6,064 nucleotides of DNA from assembly GCA_946479125.1 (NCBI GenBank), contig CAMLET010000219.1:1-6064 (forward strand), in the 5' to 3' direction. Every line of letters starts with the position of its first letter. Within the stretch, counting starts at the first letter, position 1. The translations under genes were made by a program, and so were the position numbers. The notes below the pieces were generated by a model. The model searched no databases and had not been told where the DNA came from. It worked only from the letters and a program-made list of their open reading frames with translations. Positions 1 through 4,754 of this stretch are shown piece after piece. The DNA is from an uncultured Flavobacteriales bacterium (GTDB lineage: Bacteria > Bacteroidota > Bacteroidia > Flavobacteriales > Crocinitomicaceae).

Positions 1-371
1 ACCACATTTGAGCTGTTGGTTGATGCTGTTGGAGTATTTTCCGGCTTATTCTTCGGCGGAGCTTTACATGAAACAATCAGATATTTTCCTTTCACCTTAT
101 AGGTGCAACCAGAATTATTGAAAATGGCATTTAGTGCTATTCTAAACGGCTGCTTCACCGCTTTCGTTGTGACTTTTTTCTGATCATCGAAATTGGTGTA
201 AGAAAAAACTACTCCGGTTTGATCAGAGAATTGACGGAACAATTCAGCATAGGTGAATGTTCCGTTTTTCAAACTCACTGTTTTTTCCAGATACGGTGTT
301 TCCTGGGCAAAAGAAACAGAAACAGTAAAGCTAAGAAGTAAGAAAAGCCCGAATTTCAGTACTAATTGCAT
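1..371 (-). CDS. Secreted STN-domain protein, N-terminal part; probable TonB-dependent receptor of a FecIR-type system (partial)
   Basis: Translating the minus strand from the ATG at 371-369 gives an open frame of about 123 codons that runs off the left edge. Residues 1-22 form a signal peptide (basic residue K6, a hydrophobic run LFLLLSFTVSVSF, likely cleavage after SFA before QE), so the product is exported to the periplasm or outer membrane. Residues 31-102 read as an STN (secretin/TonB N-terminal) domain: VSLKNGTFTYAELFRQF, then TGVVFSYTN, PFRIALNAIF and YKVKGKYLIVS. Two cysteines near its end (C89, C102) might pair. A Pro/Thr/Asn/Ser-rich linker follows (from about residue 104) and the frame is then cut. 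In this family an STN domain placed after sigma and FecR genes normally belongs to a TonB-dependent transducer that contacts FecR in the periplasm. That is inference here, because no plug or barrel is visible. The start overlaps the end of the fecR-like gene by 10 bases, suggesting translational coupling. An STN protein with another C-terminal part is possible. Confidence 0.8.
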   Translation of the reverse strand, partial: MQLVLKFGLFLLLSFTVSVSFAQETPYLEKTVSLKNGTFTYAELFRQFSDQTGVVFSYTNFDDQKKVTTKAVKQPFRIALNAIFNNSGCTYKVKGKYLIVSCKAPPKNKPENTPTASTNSSNV

Positions 372-1306
372 GACGTTCCTTTTATCCAGTAAACATTTTC
401 TATCTTCTCTATTCGTACCTCCAAGGTTTGACCAATAACATCAAGAACAGTTTCCAAATCTTCGTTCAGGAACTCCGTTGTAATTCTGCAATTATTGATC
501 GCCGGATTCTCAATTCGAATATCGACCTTATACGTTTGATTCAGAATTTTCACAGCATCTTCCAAACGCTGATCATCCAACATAATCGTGACATTATCCA
601 AAGATGCTGTTGTGGATGATTTCACATCCAGCGAAAGTTTCCCTGAAGAAATTACGTAATGTGCACTTTCATTCGCCTGAAGCGTGACCTTCATTCCTTT
701 GTTGTCGCAGATCATGACAACACCTTCATCAACGCGGACAAAAATGGTGTCTTCCGTTGAACGAACATCGAATTTAGTTCCCAGATCTTTGATATGAATT
801 GGACCGGTATTGATAACAAACGGAAGTTTATCGCTATGCTTTACGGAGAAGTACGCTGAACCTTTCAAATCGAGGTAACGATTGCTCTTTCCGTATTCTT
901 CAGATAGTTCAACAGACGAATTTTCCGCCAAACGAATGTCGGTTCCATCAGACAACTCTACATCTTTCGCTTTTGATGTTGAAGCATAGATTTCTGGTCC
1001 AACTTCTGAGTTCATCCACAATAAAGTTCCAACTGAGATAATGAGTATTGCTGCAATGGAAGAAATCCATCGAACATTCAATTTTCTTATTGGAGCCTGC
1101 TGAAGTTTAGTAGAAACGGATTTCCACGCGTTGTCGACAGAAACGTTAGGGTTTTCAAGCCCGAACACTTTTGAGCATTCGTTGAAATAAGCTTCATTTT
1201 CAGGTGATCCTTTCAACCAATCTTCCAAAAGAATTGCTTCTTCCGGAGAGGCTTCTCCTGAGAGAAACTTGCCAATCAGTTCTTCTATTTCTTTGTTTAC
1301 ATTCAT
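362..1306 (-). CDS. FecR family anti-sigma factor (inner membrane)
   Basis: This 314-residue protein has the three-part FecR layout of Bacteroidota. Residues 1-75 are a cytoplasmic N-terminal anti-sigma region (IEELIGKFLSGEASPEEAILLEDWL, conserved AW at 60-61). Residues about 80-98 are one transmembrane helix (WISSIAAILIISVGTLLWM). Residues about 110-210 are the periplasmic FecR domain (LSDGTDIRLAENSSVEL, GSAYFSV, DLGTKFDVRS, VRVDEGVV). Residues about 240-310 are the C-terminal DUF4974-type domain (LDDQRLEDAVKILNQTYKVDI, then LNEDLETVLDVIGQTLEV). The length is usual for the family. It should hold the neighbouring sigma factor inactive at the membrane and pass on a signal from an outer-membrane receptor carrying an STN domain; both partners are its direct neighbours. 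The ATG overlaps the sigma stop codon by four bases (ATGA), and its own end overlaps the next gene by 10 bases, so the three genes are one operon. The ligand cannot be read from this sequence. Confidence 0.93.
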   Translation of the reverse strand: MNVNKEIEELIGKFLSGEASPEEAILLEDWLKGSPENEAYFNECSKVFGLENPNVSVDNAWKSVSTKLQQAPIRKLNVRWISSIAAILIISVGTLLWMNSEVGPEIYASTSKAKDVELSDGTDIRLAENSSVELSEEYGKSNRYLDLKGSAYFSVKHSDKLPFVINTGPIHIKDLGTKFDVRSTEDTIFVRVDEGVVMICDNKGMKVTLQANESAHYVISSGKLSLDVKSSTTASLDNVTIMLDDQRLEDAVKILNQTYKVDIRIENPAINNCRITTEFLNEDLETVLDVIGQTLEVRIEKIENVYWIKGTSCN

Positions 1307-1881
1307 AATTCCTGAATTAAGAAAAGAATCAACAATGGCAAGTAATCGCTGAGATGTTCACGGGCTATTTTTAGTGCTTTACCCATTTGGTTTTCTACCG
1401 TTTTAATAGAAATTCCAAGTTCATCTGCAATTTCCTGATAACGCAGCTGTTCAAATCTGCTCATCTTGAAAATACGTCCGCATTGTTCGGGCATTTTCGA
1501 AATAGCATGGTGAAGTTGTTCGCTCAATTCACTGGCTTCAACCGAATCAGAAATATCCACTTCAGAATTAACGTACTGAACCTCTGCAGCGTGCAACTGA
1601 CGAACTTTCTGGTGCTTGATCTTATTCAAACAGGCATTTCGAACGGAGGTATAGAGCATAGAGCGTAACGAAGAATGCACATTCATATCCGTTCGTTTTT
1701 CCCAAAAGGAAACAAAAACCTGTTGAACAACATCTTCCGTTTCATCGCTATCGCGCAAAAACGTATTCCCATAGCGAACTAAGGGCTTACAATATTCACG
1801 AAACACCATTTCGAATGCGTTTAAATCACCTTTCACAACCTGCGCTATCACTTGTTTTTCTTCCACCTCGAAGTGTTTCAA
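1303..1881 (-). CDS. ECF-type RNA polymerase sigma factor, Bacteroidota family-1-like
   Basis: This 192-residue protein is an extracytoplasmic-function sigma-70 factor. Region 2 spans about residues 21-91 (AFEMVFREYCKPLVRYGNTF, DETEDVVQQVFVSFWEKR, LRSMLYTSVRNACLNKIKHQ), with the acidic DETEDVVQQVF core-binding helix and the aromatic FVSFW segment. Region 4 spans about 122-176 (ISKMPEQCGRIFKMSRFEQL, YQEIADELGISIKTVENQMGKAL), a helix-turn-helix for the -35-like element. A hydrophobic tail (residues 181-188) is common in this subfamily. The reading frame opens with TTG (1881-1879): an in-frame TGA lies seven codons upstream, and the first ATG (codon 25) would cut into region 2. A GTG at codon 6 is the other possible start. 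It heads an operon with the FecR-like anti-sigma factor (four-base overlap) and the STN protein. It probably directs RNA polymerase to its own operon or to target genes once released from FecR, but no target site could be assigned. Confidence 0.93.
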   Translation of the reverse strand: MKHFEVEEKQVIAQVVKGDLNAFEMVFREYCKPLVRYGNTFLRDSDETEDVVQQVFVSFWEKRTDMNVHSSLRSMLYTSVRNACLNKIKHQKVRQLHAAEVQYVNSEVDISDSVEASELSEQLHHAISKMPEQCGRIFKMSRFEQLRYQEIADELGISIKTVENQMGKALKIAREHLSDYLPLLILFLIQEL

Positions 1882-1891
1882 TACTCTGAGG

Positions 1892-1919
1892 CAAAGGTAT
1901 CATCTTTCTTTAAAGACAA
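1892..1919 (-). promoter_or_regulatory. Bacteroidota-type promoter for the sigma/FecR/STN operon
   Basis: On the minus strand TTG (1919-1917) is followed by 17 bases and then TACCTTTG (1899-1892). This matches the phylum consensus of a -33 TTG and a -7 TAnnTTTG at the expected spacing. The -7 element ends only 10 bases before the TTG start codon, so transcription should begin about six bases upstream of it, giving a nearly leaderless message. The promoter looks like the housekeeping sigma type, which suggests basal expression of the operon rather than purely autoregulated expression. The call rests on motif match and position only. Confidence 0.62.
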
Positions 1920-1978
1920 CTCGGTTTGGATTTACCCCTATGTGGAAAAGAAAAAAGATTATTTTGCGAAGTCCGGAT

Positions 1979-2006
1979 GTAGAGACACGATGCATCGCGT
2001 CTCTAC
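1979..2006. repeat. 28-bp near-perfect palindrome (GTAGAGAC...GTCTCTAC), REP-like or terminator hairpin
   Basis: Arms GTAGAGAC (1979-1986) and GTCTCTAC (1999-2006) enclose ACGATGCATCGC. The whole 28-bp unit pairs end to end with one A/C mismatch (1987 against 1998), so it can form a hairpin with at most a tiny loop. It lies seven bases past the stop codon of the hydrolase gene and could end or stabilise that transcript. No T-run directly follows on the minus strand, so it is not a standard intrinsic terminator. I recall very similar GTAGAGACGCG-type palindromes dispersed in many copies in bacterial genomes, including this phylum, which makes a REP-like dispersed repeat the likelier reading. 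Copy number cannot be judged from one window. Confidence 0.7.
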
Positions 2007-2013
2007 CCACAGG

Positions 2014-2724
2014 TCATAATATCTGATACAGAATTTCAGAAATCTCCCGCCCACGTGTAAGCGTCATCATGTGTGAGCCATCCTGAATGGTAAATTCCAC
2101 ATTCTTTACATTGCGAATGGGAATGGTGTGATCATTCGTTCCGTGAATTTTATGAATCTCGTTAGAATTCGACGTACGTTTCCAGCGAATGATCATTTTC
2201 ACCGTTCGTCGCATATAAACACGGTCTTTTTCTTTCAACATGGATTTGAAAGTGGCTTTGTTCTTTTTGCGATCTGGTTCCACAATTGGTTGTAGAATAC
2301 GAGCGCTACCAACCATTATAAATCCAGGAACTATCGCATAAAGCGGAATTACTTTCTGAAAACGATAACGAAAGGGTAATTCTTTTCTGTTGGCTGCACT
2401 GGAGATCAAAATCACTTCTTTTGGATGAAGAAACTCCGCCATTTCTGTACATAACATTCCACCTAAAGAAGTTCCTATAAGTACAAAAGGTTGAGTGGTA
2501 TCAATTTGTTTCGAAAGCTCATGGGCAAAAGATTCCATCGTACTTTTCTTTGGTGGTGTTCCGTATTCAATGCATTTTTTCTCAAAACCTTCTTTTAGTT
2601 GAATGGAATCGAATAAACGAGAATCTGAACCTTGACCATGGATGAAGTAGACGGTTGTTTTCTGAGATTGAGAAAACAAACACGTTGGACTAAGCAAAAG
2701 AAGGATTAGACTGAGCCGAAACAT
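2014..2724 (-). CDS. Exported alpha/beta hydrolase
   Basis: The 236-residue product begins with a signal peptide (MFRLSLILLLLSPTCLFSQS, cleavage probably around FSQ/SQ), so it acts in the periplasm or outside the cell. The rest is a compact alpha/beta-hydrolase fold. The HGQG loop (29-32) follows the first core strand TVYFIHG and would form the oxyanion hole. GTSLGG (84-89) is the nucleophile elbow with Ser86. HGTNDHTIP (194-202) carries the acid Asp198. GSHMM (216-220) carries the catalytic His218. The full triad is therefore present and the enzyme should be active. The cap region (about 112-185) is rich in Lys and Arg. Substrate is unknown; an esterase, lipase or thioesterase would fit. Cys15 does not sit in a good lipobox. 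The gene stands alone between the rfaE2 and sigma genes with about 100 bases or more on each side, so it is probably its own transcription unit. The ATG at 2724-2722 is the only sensible start because it opens the signal peptide. Confidence 0.87.
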   Translation of the reverse strand: MFRLSLILLLLSPTCLFSQSQKTTVYFIHGQGSDSRLFDSIQLKEGFEKKCIEYGTPPKKSTMESFAHELSKQIDTTQPFVLIGTSLGGMLCTEMAEFLHPKEVILISSAANRKELPFRYRFQKVIPLYAIVPGFIMVGSARILQPIVEPDRKKNKATFKSMLKEKDRVYMRRTVKMIIRWKRTSNSNEIHKIHGTNDHTIPIRNVKNVEFTIQDGSHMMTLTRGREISEILYQIL

Positions 2725-2729
2725 TCAGC

Positions 2730-2737
2730 TAAAGATA
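2730..2737 (-). promoter_or_regulatory. Possible -7 element before the hydrolase gene
   Basis: TATCTTTA on the minus strand differs from TAnnTTTG at the last base only and ends five bases before the ATG. If used, the message would be essentially leaderless. No TTG lies at a good -33 distance, so this is a weak call. Confidence 0.28.
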
Positions 2738-2768
2738 AGTTATTTTGAAATAATTGGAGAGTTGACTT

Positions 2769-2818
2769 CACTTCACCTAGGAATCAAGTAGCCTGAGGAT
2801 ACTTAGGCTCTCGAAGTG
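2769..2818. repeat. Two-part inverted repeat downstream of rfaE2
   Basis: An inner hairpin pairs AGCCTGAG (2790-2797) with CTTAGGCT (2802-2809) around the loop GATA, with one G/T pair. An outer pair CACTTC (2769-2774) and GAAGTG (2813-2818) encloses it. It lies eight bases past the rfaE2 stop codon, so it may mark the 3' end of the panD-rfaE2 transcript. No T-run follows on the minus strand, so a classical intrinsic terminator is not shown. A degraded copy of a dispersed repeat is an alternative. Confidence 0.5.
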
Positions 2819-2825
2819 TCGAAGG

Positions 2826-3341
2826 TTATTTTCTCACCTTCTCCAAAATGGCCGTTGTAGAAAATCCTGGAACTAAATCAATAGCAACTACTTTTCCGCC
2901 ATTTGCGATTACTGCTTCTCGACCAACAATATATTTTTTGGAAGTTGGATCCGCTTCGTTCGGATCGTAATCTGCTCCTTTTGCTAACACATCCGGTTGA
3001 ATTTGTTCAATCAACTGCAAAGGCGTGTCTTCATTAAAGAGTAAAACAGCATCAACCGCTCCCAAAGCAGCCATAACTTGCAATCTAGCAGATTCTGGAT
3101 TGATTGGTCGATCATCACCTTTCCCCAAACGCTTTACCGATTCATCAGTATTGAGAGCAACAACCAGTTTGGTTCCAAGCTCTGCAGCCTGCGTCAAATA
3201 TGTGACGTGTCCAACGTGCAGAATGTCGAAACATCCGTTTGTCAGAACCACTTTTTCGCCTTTAATTCTCCATTCATCCACTTTTTTGGCAACGTCTTGC
3301 AACGATCCAATCTTTTGGTGAAGGGCTTTTAGCGATTTCAT
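2826..3341 (-). CDS. rfaE2: D-glycero-beta-D-manno-heptose 1-phosphate adenylyltransferase
   Basis: The 171-residue cytoplasmic enzyme transfers AMP from ATP to D-glycero-beta-D-manno-heptose 1-phosphate, giving the ADP-heptose precursor of lipopolysaccharide core and other surface heptose. The nucleotidyltransferase signature TNGCFDILHVGHVTYL (34-49) contains the HxGH motif (His42, His45). LVVALNTDESVKRLGKGDDRPI, LAKGADYDPNEAD and the C-terminal GFSTTAIL are typical of the RfaE domain II family. The length fits the stand-alone second domain: the kinase domain fused to it in the E. coli HldE protein is absent, so a separate heptose-7-phosphate kinase (RfaE1/HldA) is expected elsewhere. The residues before the signature (1-32) form the usual short N-terminal helix. 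The ATG lies three bases after the panD stop codon, so the two genes are almost certainly co-transcribed, although their pathways are unrelated. Confidence 0.92.
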   Translation of the reverse strand: MKSLKALHQKIGSLQDVAKKVDEWRIKGEKVVLTNGCFDILHVGHVTYLTQAAELGTKLVVALNTDESVKRLGKGDDRPINPESARLQVMAALGAVDAVLLFNEDTPLQLIEQIQPDVLAKGADYDPNEADPTSKKYIVGREAVIANGGKVVAIDLVPGFSTTAILEKVRK

Positions 3342-3344
3342 AAA

Positions 3345-3695
3345 TTAAACGAGCTGATTTGTGTTTTCGTCAGGGAAAACAAGAGACGGTTTGAAAGCTT
3401 TCGCTTCTTCTACCGACATTAATCCGTAACCAATAATGATAATTAAATCTCCAACCGAAACCTTACGTGCGGCAGGACCATTCAAACAAATTGTACCAGA
3501 GTTTCTATCACCTGTAATTACATAGGTTTCAAGACGTTCTCCGTTATTGATGTTCACTATTTGTACTTTCTCACCTTCGATCAAGCCGGCAGCTTCCATT
3601 AAGGTTTCGTCGATAGTAATACTTCCAACGTAATTTAACTCAGCTTGCGTAATTCTTACGCGGTGAATTTTTGATTTTAAAACTTGTATCAACAT
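3345..3695 (-). CDS. panD: Aspartate 1-decarboxylase precursor
   Basis: This enzyme converts L-aspartate to beta-alanine, the second substrate of PanC in pantothenate synthesis, in the cytoplasm. It is a pyruvoyl enzyme that cleaves itself at Gly24-Ser25, visible as NYVGSIT; Ser25 becomes the pyruvoyl group. With the start at 3695-3693 ([20 protein letters not shown]) the residue numbers match the E. coli enzyme: Lys9, His11, Arg12, Tyr22, Arg54, Thr57, Tyr58, Asn72, and the NGPAA loop at 72-76. The length, 116 residues, is usual. An in-frame start farther upstream (3734) would add 13 residues unlike the family and overlap the promoter element, so I reject it. The gene follows panC in the same direction after a 109-base spacer that holds repeats and its own promoter, and precedes rfaE2 by three bases. 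Confidence 0.95.
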   Translation of the reverse strand: MLIQVLKSKIHRVRITQAELNYVGSITIDETLMEAAGLIEGEKVQIVNINNGERLETYVITGDRNSGTICLNGPAARKVSVGDLIIIIGYGLMSVEEAKAFKPSLVFPDENTNQLV

Positions 3696-3714
3696 TGTGC
3701 TGTAAACGAGGATG

Positions 3715-3722
3715 CAAAGGTA
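3715..3722 (-). promoter_or_regulatory. -7 promoter element for panD-rfaE2
   Basis: TACCTTTG on the minus strand is an exact TAnnTTTG match, identical to the element before the sigma gene. Transcription would start about 15 bases before the panD ATG. No TTG is found at a normal -33 distance; the upstream side is the AAAAGTT repeat tract. It implies that panD need not rely on read-through from panC. Confidence 0.5.
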
Positions 3723-3730
3723 TTGAAAAA

Positions 3731-3803
3731 TCAAAAGTTAAAAGTTAAAAGTTGAAAGTTTAGCACTTCACTCCTTTTTTGACTTTTGCTTTTTGACTTT
3801 TGA
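3731..3803. repeat. AT-rich tandem heptads and 14-bp repeats forming a long imperfect hairpin between panC and panD
   Basis: The left side has four heptads in a row: AAAAGTT three times (3733-3753), then GAAAGTT (3754-3760). The right side has TTTTTGACTTTTG twice (3776-3788 and 3790-3802), a direct repeat with a 14-base period. The two sides are roughly complementary: TCAAAAGT (3731-3738) pairs with ACTTTTGA (3796-3803), and pairing goes on inward to about 3758/3776 with G/T pairs and one T/C mismatch, leaving a loop of about 17 bases. It begins two bases after the panC stop and could end the panC transcript. The G/T pairs become A/C mismatches in minus-strand RNA, so the hairpin is weaker in the direction of transcription. 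Confidence 0.6.
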
Positions 3804-3804
3804 A

Positions 3805-4644
3805 TTAATAGAGTATCATATTATCAATCAACCGAACTTCACCACAATAAGCGGCAATACAAGCAGTTGCACTTTCTGACCAGGAATCTGAAAGGGGTTG
3901 TAGCGTTATAGAATCAACTATTTGAAGGTATTCCAACTTCAAAGAACTTTCAGCTATCATTTCTGAGCCAAGCTCTACCAATTTTGCCGGAGAATAAGAA
4001 CTTGCGTTTTCTTTCAGGAAAGACAAAGCTTTGAAAATCACAACGGCTTCTTCTTTTTGTTCTTCAGTCAAGCGCATGTTTCTACTGCTCATTGCCAAAC
4101 CAGATGTTTCACGCAAAGTTGAACATGGAACAATTTCTACAGGCAAATTCAATTCATTCACCATGTGTTTGATAACGGCAACTTGCTGAAAATCTTTCAG
4201 TCCGAAATAAGCCTTAGTTGGCTTCACCAAATCGAATAAACGCCAAACAACCTGAACAACACCTTTGAAATGTCCGAGACGAAATGCGCCTTCCATTACC
4301 TTCTCCATTTCACCAAGCTGAACAGTTGGAATTTGAATTCCTTTCGGATAAATGTCATCAACTCCTGGAAAGAAAGCAACATCACAGCCATTTTCCGCTA
4401 ATAACGCGGTATCTTTTTCAGGAGTTCTGGGATAAAGTTCTAAATCAGAAGGATTATTGAATTGTGTTGGATTCACAAAAACACTAACAACAACTAAATC
4501 ACATTCTTTTTTAGCACGCTGAACCAGAGCCATATGCCCTTCATGAAGTGCTCCCATAGTTGGAACAAAACCAATAGACTTGGCATTTTCAGAGGCATTC
4601 TGATATGCAACTATCAGTTCTTCAACGGTATTGGCAACTATCAA
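3805..4644 (-). CDS. panC: Pantothenate synthetase (pantoate--beta-alanine ligase)
   Basis: This 279-residue cytoplasmic enzyme joins pantoate and beta-alanine with ATP through a pantoyl-adenylate, the last step of pantothenate synthesis. Visible family motifs are GFVPTMGALHEGHMALV (25-41) with the ATP-binding HxGH (His34, His37), VSVFVNPTQF (53-62) for pantoate binding, YPRTPEKD (71-78), YFGLKDFQQ (146-154) and the KMSKS-like loop LAMSSRNMRLT (183-193). The length is normal and all key segments are present. The start is TTG (4644-4642): the encoded M-I-V-A-N-T aligns with the usual family N-terminus (E. coli begins M-L-I-I-E-T), an in-frame TGA lies seven codons upstream, and the first internal Met is inside the active-site motif. 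The gene is divergent from the GT5-like gene, and panD follows downstream. No panB (ketopantoate hydroxymethyltransferase) or panE lies in the window. Confidence 0.95.
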   Translation of the reverse strand: MIVANTVEELIVAYQNASENAKSIGFVPTMGALHEGHMALVQRAKKECDLVVVSVFVNPTQFNNPSDLELYPRTPEKDTALLAENGCDVAFFPGVDDIYPKGIQIPTVQLGEMEKVMEGAFRLGHFKGVVQVVWRLFDLVKPTKAYFGLKDFQQVAVIKHMVNELNLPVEIVPCSTLRETSGLAMSSRNMRLTEEQKEEAVVIFKALSFLKENASSYSPAKLVELGSEMIAESSLKLEYLQIVDSITLQPLSDSWSESATACIAAYCGEVRLIDNMILY

Positions 4645-4672
4645 GATTCGATAAATTAAAGTTCAAAGTGGG

Positions 4673-4680
4673 CAAAACTA
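4673..4680 (-). promoter_or_regulatory. -7 promoter element for panC
   Basis: TAGTTTTG on the minus strand is an exact TAnnTTTG match that ends 28 bases before the TTG start codon of panC, leaving a leader of about 20-25 bases. No clear -33 TTG is present at 17-23 bases upstream. It is back to back with the plus-strand promoter in the 110-base divergent region. Confidence 0.45.
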
Positions 4681-4690
4681 GAGGATAATA

Positions 4691-4721
4691 TTGAACCGTA
4701 CCTCTTTTTTTCGTACTTTTG
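4691..4721 (+). promoter_or_regulatory. Promoter for the GT5-like / lipoprotein gene pair
   Basis: TTG (4691-4693), a 20-base spacer and TACTTTTG (4714-4721) fit the Bacteroidota -33/-7 pattern. Transcription should begin near 4726, about 29 bases before the ATG at 4755. The leader is AT-rich and shows no Shine-Dalgarno sequence. A pentamer CGTAC occurs at 4697 and again at 4712, flanking the -7 element, but nothing further supports an operator. Confidence 0.55.
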
Positions 4722-4754
4722 TGCGAATAATTATAATACCCCTCTTTGAATTCT

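Noticed and set aside
253..438. Plus-strand 61-codon frame across the STN/FecR junction
   Set aside because: The minus-strand reading gives a clear signal peptide and STN domain over the same bases, so this is an antisense artefact.
2679..2681. Cys15 of the hydrolase as a lipidation site
   Set aside because: The preceding residues Ser-Pro-Thr do not make an acceptable lipobox, and a normal cleavage site lies just downstream.
3025..3321. Plus-strand open frames opposite rfaE2 (and similar ones opposite the fecR-like gene at 428-619 and the sigma gene at 1387-1668)
   Set aside because: They lie wholly inside strongly recognised genes on the other strand, and their translations show no domain, signal or family resemblance.
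3696..3734. A longer panD starting at 3734
   Set aside because: The extra 13 residues do not resemble the family N-terminus and would include the TACCTTTG promoter element; with the start at 3695 all catalytic residues fall at their standard numbers.
3733..3802. Short regular repeats as a possible CRISPR-like array
   Set aside because: Units of 7 and 14 bases with no unique spacers and no cas genes; this is simple tandem repetition.
4680..4711. AGAGG (4680-4684) and CCTCT (4701-4705) followed by a T-run, resembling a plus-strand intrinsic terminator
   Set aside because: The stem is only five bases with a 16-base loop, no plus-strand gene ends nearby, and the region is better explained by the divergent promoters.
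4746..4754. A TTG start three codons upstream of the GT5-like ATG
   Set aside because: ATG at 4755 gives the usual MEKKRILF beginning; the TTG has no ribosome-binding support.
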